The notes: generated by a model from the letters alone, not told the origin. A stretch of DNA of 64,000 nt from Geovibrio thiophilus (GCF_004087915.1 NZ_CP035108.1:1116001-1180000); one strand, 5' to 3'; numbered from the stretch's first letter, positions 24,701 to 35,087 are shown. Translations and numbers: made by a program.

Positions 24701-26185
24701 ATGATCTATCCCGAACTCAGCGTGTTCAAGGACATAGCGGAAGGCAAGGCGGACGGAGTAAAGTATGACCGGGCTACGGTTTACAGGGAGATAGCCGGAG
24801 ACACTCTTACGCCTATCGCTCTCCTGCGCAATTTTTCAAACGAGAAAAACGTGTTTCTTCTGGAGAGTGCGAACCTTGACAAGACCTTCTCAAGGTTCTC
24901 CTTTTTCGGACGTAAACCGAAAAGGGTAATAACCTTCAAGGGCGGAACCATCACCGAGGAGAAGGGCGGCAAGAAGAGCACCTTCATGATGAACCCCATG
25001 GATTATCTGGGGCAGGAGTTTTTCAGGAGCAAAGGCTACAACGACGGACGCTTCGGAGATTTTGCAGGCGGATTCGTGGGCTATTTCGGCTATGAATCCG
25101 CAAATTATATGGGCACACTCCGTGAGCTTCTGCCTGAGCCTTCCGACCAGAATCTCATAGGCTTCTTTGAGGTGGATGAGTTTTATGTGTTTGACAACCG
25201 TATGGCAAGGATCTACGCAGGATGCTCCGTTTCCTTGCAGAACGGGGTGGAAGAGGCATACGCCAAAGCGGTAAAACGTACTGAGGCAATGGCGGGCGAG
25301 CTCCACGGGCTTAACTTCGATTCCCATGATTCAGGCATGGCAGAGCCTGTGAAGGAGTTCGAGCAGCCTGAATATATGGAGCTTGTGGAAAAGCTCAGGA
25401 GCGAGATAATCGAAGGCGAGGCTATTCAGGTTGTTCTCTCCAACAGGTTCGAGATTAAGGCTAAGGTGAACCCCGTGAGCTTCTACAGGGCGCTGCGCAA
25501 CGTAAATCCTTCTCCTTATATGTTTTATCTCAAGTTCGGAAGGGATGTTCTCTGCGGTTCATCTCCTGAAATCCATCTGAAGGTTGTGGGCAAACAGGCT
25601 ATTCTTAAACCCATCGCCGGAACCTATCCCATAGGTGAGGACATAGAGGGAATCAAGAAAGCCCTGCTGAACGACCCCAAGGAAATTTCAGAGCACCTTA
25701 TGCTCCTTGACCTTGCCAGAAACGACCTCTACGCAGGCTGCGAACCGGAAACTGTGCAGGTTGACGAATGCTTTCAAGCTGAGGTTTACTCCCATGTAGT
25801 TCACATAGTCTCATCTGTTTCCGGAAGGCTTAAGGAGGATTTTTCACCACTGAACGCATTCATGAAAACCTTTCCCGCAGGCACAGTGAGCGGCGCGCCG
25901 AAGGTTAGGGCTATGGAGCTTATCAGCAAATACGAAAGCACACCGAGAGGCTTTTACGCCGGATGTGTGGGGTATTTCGGCTACAGCGGCAACCTTGACA
26001 CCTGCATAACTATAAGGAGCGCAATGGTTAAGCCGGATAAAATGATACTCCGTGCCGGTGCGGGCATAGTGTACGACAGCAAGCCCGAAAATGAGTTTAA
26101 AGAAGTAAACAACAAGCTCAATGCTATGTTCGCCGCATGCGAAAGACTGAAAAATCTGGAGGACAGCAATGTTTTTGCTCGTTGA
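24701..26185 (+). CDS. trpE: Anthranilate synthase component I
   Basis: The 494-residue protein makes anthranilate from chorismate with ammonia from TrpG. It has the chorismate-binding core with ILKPIAGTYPIGED, LLDLARNDLYAGC, TFPAGTVSGAPKVRAMELI and the final RAGAGIVYDSKPENEF block. The LLESA region near residue 50 is the usual tryptophan feedback site. The start follows TAGGAGAGAATAGC. The gene lies about 440 bases beyond the leader peptide and overlaps trpG by 17 bases. Confidence 0.96.
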   Translation: MIYPELSVFKDIAEGKADGVKYDRATVYREIAGDTLTPIALLRNFSNEKNVFLLESANLDKTFSRFSFFGRKPKRVITFKGGTITEEKGGKKSTFMMNPMDYLGQEFFRSKGYNDGRFGDFAGGFVGYFGYESANYMGTLRELLPEPSDQNLIGFFEVDEFYVFDNRMARIYAGCSVSLQNGVEEAYAKAVKRTEAMAGELHGLNFDSHDSGMAEPVKEFEQPEYMELVEKLRSEIIEGEAIQVVLSNRFEIKAKVNPVSFYRALRNVNPSPYMFYLKFGRDVLCGSSPEIHLKVVGKQAILKPIAGTYPIGEDIEGIKKALLNDPKEISEHLMLLDLARNDLYAGCEPETVQVDECFQAEVYSHVVHIVSSVSGRLKEDFSPLNAFMKTFPAGTVSGAPKVRAMELISKYESTPRGFYAGCVGYFGYSGNLDTCITIRSAMVKPDKMILRAGAGIVYDSKPENEFKEVNNKLNAMFAACERLKNLEDSNVFAR

Positions 26186-26723
26186 TAACTACGATTCATT
26201 CACATACAACCTTTACGCTCTTTTCAGGCTGAACGGCGCGGAGGTTGAACTCATAAAGAATAATGAAACTATAAATGCAGATAAATACGAAGGGATTATC
26301 ATCTCCCCCGGACCTTCCCACCCTGCGAACTCCGGCACAAGCCTGCACTACCTTAAAGAATACGCGGGAAAAAAGCCGATCTTCGGCGTTTGCCTCGGCA
26401 TGCAGGCTATAGGCTACCACCTCGGTTATGAGGTTGGCAGGGCGAAGTCCGTTATGCACGGCAAGATTGACAGGGTAAAGGCGGAAAAAGGCGTTATTTT
26501 TGAAGGGATTGACGAGTTTGACGCAGTGCGCTATCACTCTCTCGCTGTTAAGGGCGCTGATCATCTGGTCACAGCCAGAGCGAAAAGCGACGGTGAGGTT
26601 ATGGCTTTGGAGGATAAGGGCAAAATGCTCTTCGGCGTTCAGTTCCATCCTGAGTCCGTGCGCAGTGAAGAGGGCGCGAGAATGGTAACTAATTTCATAA
26701 ATTTCGCAAGGGGGATAAAATGA
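26169..26723 (+). CDS. trpG: Anthranilate synthase glutamine amidotransferase
   Basis: The 184-residue class I amidotransferase starts FLLVDNYDSFTYNLY and has the nucleophile in GVCLGMQAIGYH near residue 78, plus the HPESVRSEEG histidine-glutamate end. It supplies ammonia to TrpE. Some bacteria share this subunit with p-aminobenzoate synthesis; that cannot be judged here. It overlaps both neighbours (17 bases with trpE, four with trpD). Confidence 0.95.
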   Translation: MFLLVDNYDSFTYNLYALFRLNGAEVELIKNNETINADKYEGIIISPGPSHPANSGTSLHYLKEYAGKKPIFGVCLGMQAIGYHLGYEVGRAKSVMHGKIDRVKAEKGVIFEGIDEFDAVRYHSLAVKGADHLVTARAKSDGEVMALEDKGKMLFGVQFHPESVRSEEGARMVTNFINFARGIK

Positions 26724-27703
26724 CGCTGGTACAGAAAACCGCTATGGGGCATGAACTCAGCTTTGAAGAGGCAAGTGAGCTTTTTGACGCCATAATGGCG
26801 GGGGAACTCACTGAGGCGGAGATAGCCGCTGTTCTGGTGGCTATGCGCCTTAGAGGGGAAACGCCGGATGAGATCGCCGGCGCTGCAAATGCCATGAACA
26901 AGAAGAAGATACGTCTCGACAAGGGCGACAGGATAGTCATAGACACCTGCGGAACGGGCGGCGACGGCAAATCGACAATCAATGTTTCCACAGCCGTTTC
27001 CCTTGTGCTGGCTGCGGCGGGCGTGAATATAGTGAAGCACGGAAACGTGGCACAGAGCGGCAAGGTGGGCTCCGCTGACATTCTCCGTCATCTCGGCGTT
27101 CCCATAGAGTTTGATGAGGGAAAGGACAGTGAGTATTTTGAGAAGCACGGCTATGTCTTTCTCTTCGCTCCGAAGTTCCACCCCGCAATGAAGTACGCCG
27201 GACCCGTGAGAAGGGCGATCAAGGTTCCCACGGTGTTCAATTTTCTCGGACCGCTCTCAAACCCCTGTGATCCGGACTATCAGCTCATAGGTATCAGCAA
27301 CATAGATAAACTGGAAAAGCTCGCCAAGGCTATGGAAAGGCTCGGACGCACAGGGGTAATACTCTACAGCTCCGAAGACGGTTACGATGAGGTGTCAAGC
27401 AATGCGCCTACGCTCTGCTACAGGATCACCGCTGAAGGCGTGGATAAATTCAGCGTTAATCCGGCTGACTTCTTTGCTCTGTTTGAGATGCCTGTGGTAA
27501 CTGACAGCGACGACGCAAAAGTAAAATTCCTCAAAGCCATATCAGGAGAGGATGAACAGCTTACGAATCTCATAGCGCTGAACACCGCTCTGGCTTTTTA
27601 TGTGAGCGGAATCTGCGCTGATATGAAAGATGGTTTTGAAAAGGCAAAATCCGTGATAAAAAGCGGAAAAGTGGTTGAGAAACTCGAAAGCCTCAGAGGA
27701 TAA
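26720..27703 (+). CDS. trpD: Anthranilate phosphoribosyltransferase
   Basis: The 327-residue enzyme transfers phosphoribose to anthranilate. The PRPP-binding motif DTCGTGGDGKSTINVST is near residue 75, with KHGNVAQSGKVGSADIL following. The length is slightly short of the usual 335-345. It overlaps trpG by four bases and ends one base before the trpC ATG. Confidence 0.95.
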   Translation: MTLVQKTAMGHELSFEEASELFDAIMAGELTEAEIAAVLVAMRLRGETPDEIAGAANAMNKKKIRLDKGDRIVIDTCGTGGDGKSTINVSTAVSLVLAAAGVNIVKHGNVAQSGKVGSADILRHLGVPIEFDEGKDSEYFEKHGYVFLFAPKFHPAMKYAGPVRRAIKVPTVFNFLGPLSNPCDPDYQLIGISNIDKLEKLAKAMERLGRTGVILYSSEDGYDEVSSNAPTLCYRITAEGVDKFSVNPADFFALFEMPVVTDSDDAKVKFLKAISGEDEQLTNLIALNTALAFYVSGICADMKDGFEKAKSVIKSGKVVEKLESLRG

Positions 27704-27704
27704 G

Positions 27705-28454
27705 ATGCTGGATGAAATAATTGCCAATAAACGCAAAGAGGTGGAAACCCTGAGAACTTTTCACGGCAGGCGGAATAAGCCTGTTCTGAATTTCAGGGAA
27801 TCGCTCAGGACAAAGCCCATCATCGCGGAGGTGAAGAAGGCTTCCCCTTCCCTCGGCGATATAAATACTGCGGCAGACCCCGTTATTCAGGCGAAAACCT
27901 ACGAACGCCTCGGCGCGGGAGCGGTGAGCGTTCTGTGCGATGAAAAATACTTCAAAGGGAGCATCAGCGATCTGGCGGCGGTTGCGGCGGAGGTCAAGAT
28001 CCCCGTTCTCTGCAAGGACTTCATCATCGATGAGAAACAGATAACCAACGCCTACTCCGCAGGTGCGGACTGCGTTCTGCTCATGGCATCGGTGCTGAAT
28101 AAGGAGGAGATGCTTTATCTTGCTAAAAAGGCACGGATTCTTGGGCTTGAGATACTATTTGAAGTGCACACGCTGGAAGAGATAGAAGCGGTGCTGGCAT
28201 GCGAACCGAAGCTTCTGGGAGTGAACAACCGCAACCTGAAAACGCTGGAAATAAACATGGGTTACGGTGCGCACATGCTGGATATTCTGAACGGAGACTA
28301 CATGAAGGTGGCGGAAAGCGGAATGAAAAAGCCGATGGATGTCGCCATGATGCGTGGAGCGGGGGCGGACGCGTTTCTCATCGGCTCCGGGCTTATGGCT
28401 TCCGACAGGCTGGAGGAGCTTTTCGCTGAGATGATGGCGGCGGCATGTTTGTAA
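27705..28454 (+). CDS. trpC: Indole-3-glycerol phosphate synthase
   Basis: The 249-residue TIM-barrel enzyme closes the indole ring. The catalytic lysines are visible in AEVKKASPSLGDI near residue 45 and LCKDFIIDE near 105, and GVNNRNLKTLEIN and VAESGMKKP complete the active site. The ATG at 27705 is chosen because it follows the trpD stop by one base and starts the typical LDEIIANKRKEVE sequence; an upstream frame extension lies within trpD. The end overlaps trpF by ten bases. Confidence 0.95.
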   Translation: MLDEIIANKRKEVETLRTFHGRRNKPVLNFRESLRTKPIIAEVKKASPSLGDINTAADPVIQAKTYERLGAGAVSVLCDEKYFKGSISDLAAVAAEVKIPVLCKDFIIDEKQITNAYSAGADCVLLMASVLNKEEMLYLAKKARILGLEILFEVHTLEEIEAVLACEPKLLGVNNRNLKTLEINMGYGAHMLDILNGDYMKVAESGMKKPMDVAMMRGAGADAFLIGSGLMASDRLEELFAEMMAAACL

Positions 28455-28984
28455 AAGTTTGCGGTTTAAAAACATTTGAGCAGATAGATAAAGCGGTTGA
28501 GCTTGGTTACGATGCCGTGGGCTTCGTGATGCACAAACCAAGCAAAAGATATGTGAACGCAGAAGAGGCAGCAGGACTGATAAAACACGCTCAAGGAAGG
28601 ATAAAGACGTTCGTTGTCGGTGTGACCTTTGATGAGGTGAAAGAAGCTGCGCATCTGGCGGATTATGTGCAGGTGTCCGAGGCTGTGAGCCTGCCGAATC
28701 TTGCTTATGCTTCGGACAGAGATGAGCGGGATGTGAAATGCGCCCTGTTCGTTTATGACGCAAGCAGAGGCTCAGGGGTTTACAAGGGTTTTCCCGAATG
28801 GCTCAGCGCATACAGAGATAAGCTGCTTATCTCCGGCGGACTGAGCCCTGAAAACGCTGCGGGCTCGGTGAGGGCGGTGCGCCCCTTCGGTGCGGATGTT
28901 TCCTCCGGAGTGGAGAAAGACGGCGTAAAAGATTATGAGCTGATGAAAAAATTTATAAACGCAGTAAGAGGAGCGGATATATGA
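28445..28984 (+). CDS. trpF: Phosphoribosylanthranilate isomerase
   Basis: The 179-residue protein is shorter than the usual 200-210 but keeps the ends of the barrel. The catalytic cysteine is in [11 protein letters not shown] at residue 5, followed by [25 protein letters not shown] and [15 protein letters not shown] carry the phosphate site and the catalytic aspartate. It isomerises PRA in the third step of tryptophan synthesis. It overlaps trpC by ten bases and trpB by four. Confidence 0.93.
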   Translation: MFVKVCGLKTFEQIDKAVELGYDAVGFVMHKPSKRYVNAEEAAGLIKHAQGRIKTFVVGVTFDEVKEAAHLADYVQVSEAVSLPNLAYASDRDERDVKCALFVYDASRGSGVYKGFPEWLSAYRDKLLISGGLSPENAAGSVRAVRPFGADVSSGVEKDGVKDYELMKKFINAVRGADI

Positions 28985-30123
28985 AAGGATTTTTCGGTGA
29001 TTTCGGCGGCATGTTCGTTCCCGAAACCCTTGTTCCTGCGCTGGAACAGCTTGAGAGAGAATTTAACATCCTGAAGGACGACCCCGTATTCACGGCGGAT
29101 CTTCAGAGATACAGCACAACCTACATCGGCAGACCCTCTCCGGTTTACTACGCCTCAAGGCTGTCCGAGAAATACGGAACGGAGATTTATCTTAAAAGGG
29201 AAGACCTTAACCACACGGGCTCCCACAAGATAAATAATACAATCGGTCAGGCGCTCCTTACCCGCTACATGGGTAAGAAAAGGATAATCGCCGAAACCGG
29301 CGCGGGACAGCACGGCGTGGCGACCGCAACTGTCGCCGCTCTCTTCGGGCTGGACTGCACAGTCTACATGGGCGCTGTGGACGCGGCGAGGCAGAAGCCG
29401 AACGTGGACAGAATGAAACTCTTGGGCGCGAAGCTTGAGCTTGTGCATGACGGCTCAAAAACGCTGAAAGATGCCACAAACGCAGCAATGCGAGACTGGG
29501 TCAAGAATGTTGAGGATACGCACTACATAATAGGCTCTGTTATAGGACCTCACCCGTTTCCTGAGATGGTGGCGCACTTCCAGAGCGTAATCGGCAGAGA
29601 GGCAAGGGCAAGCTTCGAGGAGATGGGCTTTCTTCCCGATGCGGTTGTCGCCTGTGTCGGCGGGGGCAGTAACGCCATAGGTATATTCAAGGGCTTTCTT
29701 GACGCTCCCTGCGAGTTATACGGCATAGAGGCGGGCGGTCTCTCGGATAACGAAGGGGATCACGCCATGGCAATTGGAAAGGGTAGGGCGGGCATTCTCC
29801 ACGGCTGCATAACCTACCTTGTGCAGACGGCGGACGGTCAGGTGGCTGATGTGCACTCCGTCGCCGCAGGGCTGGATTACCCGGGCATAGGACCCGAGCA
29901 CTCGTATCTGCACAGCACAGGCAGGGTTATCTACGACAAGGTAAGGGATGAGGACGCTGTCTCAGCCTTCCGTGAGCTTGCCCGCAGGGAAGGGATAGTT
30001 CCCGCTGTGGAATCAAGCCATGCCATAGCGTACGTGCTGAAAAATCCGGATAAGTTCAATGGCAGAAGAGTGCTGATAAATCTCTCCGGCAGGGGAGACA
30101 AGGATTCAGAGAGGGATATATGA
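28981..30123 (+). CDS. trpB: Tryptophan synthase beta chain (TrpB1)
   Basis: The 380-residue PLP enzyme joins indole and serine. The Schiff-base lysine is K83 in TGSHKINNT, with [11 protein letters not shown] and [12 protein letters not shown] following. The N-terminal [12 protein letters not shown] start is typical of TrpB1, which acts in complex with TrpA, unlike the TrpB2 encoded at 14.5 kb. It overlaps trpF and trpA by four bases each. Confidence 0.96.
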   Translation: MKGFFGDFGGMFVPETLVPALEQLEREFNILKDDPVFTADLQRYSTTYIGRPSPVYYASRLSEKYGTEIYLKREDLNHTGSHKINNTIGQALLTRYMGKKRIIAETGAGQHGVATATVAALFGLDCTVYMGAVDAARQKPNVDRMKLLGAKLELVHDGSKTLKDATNAAMRDWVKNVEDTHYIIGSVIGPHPFPEMVAHFQSVIGREARASFEEMGFLPDAVVACVGGGSNAIGIFKGFLDAPCELYGIEAGGLSDNEGDHAMAIGKGRAGILHGCITYLVQTADGQVADVHSVAAGLDYPGIGPEHSYLHSTGRVIYDKVRDEDAVSAFRELARREGIVPAVESSHAIAYVLKNPDKFNGRRVLINLSGRGDKDSERDI

Positions 30124-30821
30124 GAGGGATATACATAGTCGGTAATTATCCTGACAAAGACAGTTTTACCAAATGTTTTGACGCCGTCATAAGCGCCGGA
30201 TATGAGTTTGTGGAAATAGGCGTTCCATTCAGCGAACCCGTGGCGGACGGTCCTGTTATAGCTTCCGCGGTGCAGGAGGCTTTAAGCTCCGGTGTGAAGG
30301 CAGGGGATGTTCTGGCGGGGCTTAAGACTCTTAAGAAGGGGGATGCGAAATTATATGTAATGACATACGCCAACATCATATACAGCTACGGAATAAAGCA
30401 ATTCTCGGACGATTTTAAGGATGTGCTGTCAGGACTCATTATCCCCGATGTGCCGAATATGCTTCACAGCTATTTCTATGATCAGGGCTTTGAAATTCCG
30501 GTAATTCCCTTTGTCACTCCCGAATCAAGGGAGGAGGACATCAAAAAAGCAGCCGGACTTAAGGGGGATTTCATCTATTTCATAGGGATTAGGGGCATAA
30601 CGGGCGGCAGCGTGGATCTCTCCTCTCCTGAAATCTCCGACAGGGTTAAACAGATAAAGACCTTTACAGATAAAAAGATAGTCATGGGCTTCGGCATAAA
30701 GGATAAAACCGATGCCGACAAGGCGCTCAAAGTTGCGGACGGCTTCGTGGTAGGTACTGCGGCGGTCAAGCTCCAGAAGAATACTGCGGAATACACTTCT
30801 TTCGTTAATTCACTTGTCTGA
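30120..30821 (+). CDS. trpA: Tryptophan synthase alpha chain
   Basis: The 233-residue TIM-barrel subunit cleaves indole-glycerol phosphate. The catalytic glutamate is in [11 protein letters not shown] near residue 38 and the aspartate in VADGPVI near 49. It is about 25-30 residues shorter than typical TrpA, mostly because the N-terminus begins directly at the first strand. It ends the trpEGDCFBA operon and is followed by a hairpin terminator. Confidence 0.94.
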   Translation: MRGIYIVGNYPDKDSFTKCFDAVISAGYEFVEIGVPFSEPVADGPVIASAVQEALSSGVKAGDVLAGLKTLKKGDAKLYVMTYANIIYSYGIKQFSDDFKDVLSGLIIPDVPNMLHSYFYDQGFEIPVIPFVTPESREEDIKKAAGLKGDFIYFIGIRGITGGSVDLSSPEISDRVKQIKTFTDKKIVMGFGIKDKTDADKALKVADGFVVGTAAVKLQKNTAEYTSFVNSLV

Positions 30822-30832
30822 AATCACTTCCT

Positions 30833-30872
30833 CTCCCCGCTGTGCAATATGATTCGGCGGGGAGCGTCTTTT
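30833..30872 (+). terminator. Terminator of the trp operon
   Basis: CTCCCCGC (30833-30840) pairs with GCGGGGAG (30857-30864) across a 16-base loop, followed by CGTCTTTTA. It lies just after the trpA stop. Confidence 0.75.
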
Positions 30873-30891
30873 AAGCCTCGACCACTTTAGC

Positions 30892-30919
30892 TTGATAATT
30901 AATCATCCGAACGTATAAT
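30892..30919 (+). promoter_or_regulatory. Promoter of the chemoreceptor gene
   Basis: TTGATA (30892-30897) and a perfect TATAAT (30914-30919) are 16 bases apart, giving a leader of about 40 bases before the ATG at 30967. Confidence 0.75.
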
Positions 30920-30966
30920 TGTTTAGGATATACAATAGTAAATCATAAATTTTTGTGAGGCTTTCC

Positions 30967-32613
30967 ATGTCATTGCTCAGTAACATCAGAATCAGGACAA
31001 AATTGTTTATAAGTTTCGGAATATTACTTCTTCTCCTTGCGACAGGCGGTTTCGTGGGGCATAGAAGCACCCAGAGCATTGACGACCTTCTGCGTGAGGC
31101 TCTTCGGGTCAGGATGCCTGCTGTCCAGCTTCTCCTTGAGGCTGACAGGGATCTCCACCAGCTTCTCATTGCCGAAAGAACAATGATTTTCTCCAATGCG
31201 GAAAGCGATAATTTCCAGAAACTGCTGAAAGATTATAATGATAACGCGCAGCAGTCCCGTGACAGAATTAATAAATATAAAGAGACTGCCGTTACCCCCG
31301 AGGAAAAAGTTCTTCTTGAAGAGTATGAACACCTGAGAAGAGAATGGGAGGTTATTTCAGCCAAGATTGTTGAAACCCGCAGGGAGGATACCAGCGAAGG
31401 CAGAGGGATTGCTCTCATGCTCACCCTTGGTGAAGGCGCAGAGGCATTTCAGGCAATGAGAGACAAGATCGATGCCCTTACAGGGCTTAACGACAATTTT
31501 GTCGCAGAACTCGGAGTCAAGTCAGCCGTTGTTGAGAAACGGGCGTCCTTCGGGCTCACGGCTTTTGTTGTTTTCGGTCTGCTTTTCGGGCTGATTGTCG
31601 CTGTTGTTATAGCACGGGCTCTTTTGACAGGAATAAGAAGTGTTAACGATGTTCTCAAGCAGATTTCCGAAGGCGAAGGAGATCTCACGGTTTCCCTCCC
31701 TGTAAAGGGCAGGGATGAAATAGGCGAAATGGCTGAGCATTTCAACAGATTTGTTAAAAAGCTTAATCAAATAATAAACTCGGTCAAGGATTCCGCCCGT
31801 CAGGTCGCGGCAGGCAGCTCACAGCTTTCCTCAACGGCGGAACAGCTTGCGGTGAGTTTCGGTGATCAGTCATCGCAGATAGTTTCCACAGCATCTGCCA
31901 CAGAGGAGATAAGTGTTTCATCGGAAGAGGTTCTGCGTTCTCTTGATGATATGAAGGAGAAAACCGCCACCGCGGACAAAAGCATAACCGCGGGCAGAAA
32001 CAAGCTTCTTACGGCTGTTAAGGAGATTCTGGCGATTAAGACAAATGTGGACAGTCTCGGCTCCACAGTGGACAATCTTTCGCAGTCTTCCCAGAAGATA
32101 GGAAATATACTCAATGTTATTAACGATATAGCTGATCAAACGAACCTTCTGGCGCTCAATGCCGCAATAGAGGCGGCAAGAGCGGGTGAACACGGGCGCG
32201 GCTTTGCCGTGGTAGCTGACGAGGTGCGCAAGCTTGCCGAACGCTCGCAGACAGCCATCAAAGAGATCGACGCGATAATAACCGCACTTCAGAGCGAAGC
32301 GAATACCGCTTCTTCAAGCATGTCAAAGGCAAGGGAAAAGGTTGAAGAAGGTGTGGAAACTATTGAGGAAGCGCAGAACTTTTTTGACAATATAGTAGAT
32401 TCCGTCAAGCAGATAGATACCACCAGCGGTATTATCTCCTCCAGCGTTGAGGAGCAGGTAACGGCAATCCAGAATATAAACCAGAACACTCAGGTTATTT
32501 CAGGCAATATTGAGCGCAGCTCATACTCCATTGATGAGATAGCGAGCACTGTTTCGGAGCTGAGCAGGCAGGCTGAAAGCCTTGAGTCACTGGTGAGTCG
32601 ATTCAGAACGTAA
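30967..32613 (+). CDS. Methyl-accepting chemotaxis protein (4HB/HAMP)
   Basis: The 548-residue receptor has a first membrane helix at about 10-30 and a four-helix-bundle periplasmic sensor to about 190. The second helix is near 195-215, followed by a HAMP domain with [15 protein letters not shown] and the signalling domain with [20 protein letters not shown] near 395. It lacks a CZB domain. The ATG at 30967 follows GTGAGG; an ATG four codons upstream has no ribosome site. Its ligand is unknown. Confidence 0.93.
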   Translation: MSLLSNIRIRTKLFISFGILLLLLATGGFVGHRSTQSIDDLLREALRVRMPAVQLLLEADRDLHQLLIAERTMIFSNAESDNFQKLLKDYNDNAQQSRDRINKYKETAVTPEEKVLLEEYEHLRREWEVISAKIVETRREDTSEGRGIALMLTLGEGAEAFQAMRDKIDALTGLNDNFVAELGVKSAVVEKRASFGLTAFVVFGLLFGLIVAVVIARALLTGIRSVNDVLKQISEGEGDLTVSLPVKGRDEIGEMAEHFNRFVKKLNQIINSVKDSARQVAAGSSQLSSTAEQLAVSFGDQSSQIVSTASATEEISVSSEEVLRSLDDMKEKTATADKSITAGRNKLLTAVKEILAIKTNVDSLGSTVDNLSQSSQKIGNILNVINDIADQTNLLALNAAIEAARAGEHGRGFAVVADEVRKLAERSQTAIKEIDAIITALQSEANTASSSMSKAREKVEEGVETIEEAQNFFDNIVDSVKQIDTTSGIISSSVEEQVTAIQNINQNTQVISGNIERSSYSIDEIASTVSELSRQAESLESLVSRFRT

Positions 32614-32650
32614 GATTTAAACTTTTTAGAGTATTCTTGATAGTATTTTT

Positions 32651-32688
32651 AATAACACTGTTGACATGGCTGTCGGCAGTGTTATTTT
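32651..32688 (+). promoter_or_regulatory. Inverted repeat with embedded promoter for the second toxin-antitoxin pair
   Basis: The 10-bp arms AATAACACTG (32651-32660) and CAGTGTTATT (32677-32686) flank a loop that begins with TTGACA (32661-32666). TATTTT (32683-32688) lies 16 bases on. It could be an autoregulated operator-promoter, and could also end the chemoreceptor transcript because T-rich sequence follows. Confidence 0.65.
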
Positions 32689-32706
32689 ATTTTCAGAGGT
32701 GGAACT

Positions 32707-32946
32707 ATGAACAGAATCTCCGCAAATGATGTCAAAACAAAAGGTGTCAGCGCTTTGGAGAATGAAACTCTGATCACAGTGAGGGGTGAGGACAAGTTTG
32801 TTGTGCTGGATATGGAATATTATAACTATCTCCGTGGGTGCGAACTGGAAAAAGCCATTGCTGACAGCCTCAAAGATCTGGAAAGCGGAAAATATTACAA
32901 AGAACCTGTCGAAGCGCATATCAGACGCATAGCGAATGAAATTTGA
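32707..32946 (+). CDS. Type II antitoxin (Phd/RelB-like)
   Basis: The 79-residue acidic protein starts NRISANDVKTKGVSALE and has an N-terminal Phd/YefM-like beta-strand pattern (TLITVRGEDKFVVLDMEYY). A helical, charged C-terminus would wrap the toxin. It has a GAGGTGG ribosome site and overlaps the toxin gene by 11 bases. The subfamily is uncertain; pairing and size make antitoxin a confident call. Confidence 0.8.
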   Translation: MNRISANDVKTKGVSALENETLITVRGEDKFVVLDMEYYNYLRGCELEKAIADSLKDLESGKYYKEPVEAHIRRIANEI

Positions 32947-33214
32947 GTTAATATATACGGAAAGCTACTGCCGTAAGGCTGCAAAGTTTCTCAGGAAGCA
33001 TCCTGAGATAAAAGAGCTTTACGCTAAAACCCTCACTCTGCTGGAGCTTAATCCCAGTCATAATTCACTGCGTCTCCATAAGCCTGAGGGAAAGTTCAGC
33101 GGTCTTTTTTCGGTCAGTATAAATATGCAGTATCGTATATGTATTGAGTTTTTCATTTCTGACAACAAGATAATTCCGGTGCACATCGGCAGCCACGATG
33201 AGGTTTACAAATAA
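32936..33214 (+). CDS. RelE/ParE-superfamily toxin (YafQ-like)
   Basis: The 92-residue basic protein has the compact RelE fold pattern: YTESYCRKAAKFLRKHPEIKE helices, LHKPEGKFSGLFSVSINMQYRICIEFF strands and a C-terminal HIGSHDEVY. These fit RelE/YafQ mRNA interferases, although ParE-type gyrase inhibitors share the fold. It ends five bases before uvrC, so uvrC may be transcribed with the module. Confidence 0.83.
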   Translation: MKFELIYTESYCRKAAKFLRKHPEIKELYAKTLTLLELNPSHNSLRLHKPEGKFSGLFSVSINMQYRICIEFFISDNKIIPVHIGSHDEVYK

Positions 33215-33219
33215 GATAA

Positions 33220-35019
33220 ATGGACAAATACCCTCTGCATGAAATACCGGAATATCCGGGAGTTTACCTTTTTATAGGCAAAAAGGGCGAAATACTTTAC
33301 GTGGGCAAGGCAAAGAACCTTCGCTCCCGTGTTTCGTCATATTTTGCCGATACTGATAAGCCTGTGAAAGTGCTCCGTATGGTTGAGGCGGCTGTCTCCC
33401 TGCGGTTCGTTGTGACTGACAATGAGGCGGAAGCCCTTCTTCTGGAAGCTAATTTTATCAAAACAGAGCAGCCGAGATATAACATCAGGCTTAAAGACTC
33501 CAAAAGCTATCCGTATATAAAGATCACCGGCGAACGCTACCCTAAACTTGCCGTAACCAGAAACACATCGGATGAAAAAGATTCGTACTTTGGTCCTTTT
33601 GTGAACGTGAGCGAGCTGCGGGGCATACTCTCGGAGATTTTGCGTGTTTTTCCGCTGCGTTCATGCAATGACCGAAAATTTGCTGAGAAAAAGCACTGTC
33701 TGAAGTTTCAGATCAAGAAATGCCTTGGTCCCTGTGAAGGGACAATTTCCGAAGAAGAGTATATGAGGATGGTGGAGCAGATCCGTACCTTCTTCAAAGG
33801 AGATACGGACGGAGTCAGGGAACGTCTGAAAAGCGACATGGCTCTGTATTCCGAACGCATGGAGTATGAGAAGGCAGCGTTTATAAGGGACAGGCTGCGC
33901 TCAATGGAAAAGCTTTTTTACCGTCAGACCGTGGTTTTCACCGATGAGCACCGCGCCGTGGATGTGTTCATTCCTCATACTTTTGAAAACCTTCCCGGAA
34001 TCACCACACAGTTCATCCGCAACGGCAAGCTCATTGGGAACGAGACGGTGTTTTTTGAGGATGAAAACACGGAAAACATTCTGGAATCTTACATTATGCA
34101 GTTCTACGGACAGGTACGCCAGTTTCCCGATGTGGTGGTTCCCTTTGGTCTGGATGACAACTCCAGACTGGCGGAAGCCTTAAGCAAAATGGCTGGAAAA
34201 AAGAAGACCGTAATTACCAGAGGTTTCAGGAAGCTTCAGGAAACGGCGCTGGAAAATGCCAGAATTCAGACAGAAACCTACATCCGCCAACTGGGGAGAC
34301 GCAAAGACGTTAATGAGAGGCTGAAAAGTCTGCTGAAAACAGACAGAGACATCCGCCGGATAGAGTGTATCGATATATCGCACCTCGGCGGCAATCATAC
34401 AGTCGGCGTGGCGGTTACAGGCATAGACGGGCACTTCGCCAAAGGCGAATACCGGAAATACAAGATCAAATCCGCTGAAAATGACGATTTCACATCTATT
34501 TATGAGCTCTTTACCAGAAAAATGGAGAATATAGCCGAAGGCTCGGAAACGGCGGCAGATCTGTACATTATAGACGGCGGGATCGGGCAGCTTAATTCCG
34601 CCGTGCGTGCGGCTGAGGAAGCGGGGTCGGACTCATTGTTTATCTCTATTTCTAAAGGGCGCAGCATTAAGTTCATGAAGCATGACGGAGCGGAATCCAT
34701 AGAGTCGATACATCTTTACGGGCGTAAAAACCCTGTGAACCTCAAGAAAAATGATCCTCTGCTTATGTTTGTGCAGAGAATGAGAGACGAAGCGCACAGA
34801 TTTGCCATTACATATTCACGCAGTCTGGCGCTGAAAAACCTCACTAAATCGCCGATGCTTGGTATCGAAGGGCTGGGTGAAAAACGCCTGAGAAAACTCC
34901 TTGAAACAATTCCTGACATACACGCACGCAAAGGGATAACGGCGGAGGAGATCAACGCTGAAACAGGTATTCCGCCTGATGTCTGCCTGCGTGTGGCGGA
35001 ATATCTCAGAACTGTCTGA
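33220..35019 (+). CDS. uvrC: Excinuclease ABC subunit C
   Basis: The 599-residue nuclease has an N-terminal GIY-YIG domain (PGVYLFIGKKGEILYVGKAK, residues 11-30), a cysteine cluster KKCLGPCEG near 166 and a UVR motif near 205. The EndoV-like nuclease has ECIDISHLGGNHTVG near 385 and DGGIGQLNSA, and a helix-hairpin-helix follows at the C-terminus (GIEGLGEKRLRKLLE). It makes both cuts in nucleotide excision repair. The length is normal. Confidence 0.96.
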   Translation: MDKYPLHEIPEYPGVYLFIGKKGEILYVGKAKNLRSRVSSYFADTDKPVKVLRMVEAAVSLRFVVTDNEAEALLLEANFIKTEQPRYNIRLKDSKSYPYIKITGERYPKLAVTRNTSDEKDSYFGPFVNVSELRGILSEILRVFPLRSCNDRKFAEKKHCLKFQIKKCLGPCEGTISEEEYMRMVEQIRTFFKGDTDGVRERLKSDMALYSERMEYEKAAFIRDRLRSMEKLFYRQTVVFTDEHRAVDVFIPHTFENLPGITTQFIRNGKLIGNETVFFEDENTENILESYIMQFYGQVRQFPDVVVPFGLDDNSRLAEALSKMAGKKKTVITRGFRKLQETALENARIQTETYIRQLGRRKDVNERLKSLLKTDRDIRRIECIDISHLGGNHTVGVAVTGIDGHFAKGEYRKYKIKSAENDDFTSIYELFTRKMENIAEGSETAADLYIIDGGIGQLNSAVRAAEEAGSDSLFISISKGRSIKFMKHDGAESIESIHLYGRKNPVNLKKNDPLLMFVQRMRDEAHRFAITYSRSLALKNLTKSPMLGIEGLGEKRLRKLLETIPDIHARKGITAEEINAETGIPPDVCLRVAEYLRTV

Positions 35020-35087
35020 ACCGGAAGTCACTCTGAGCGTCGGCGAAGAATCAAATCATTGTGATCATTCTAAGAATTGGGGCATAA

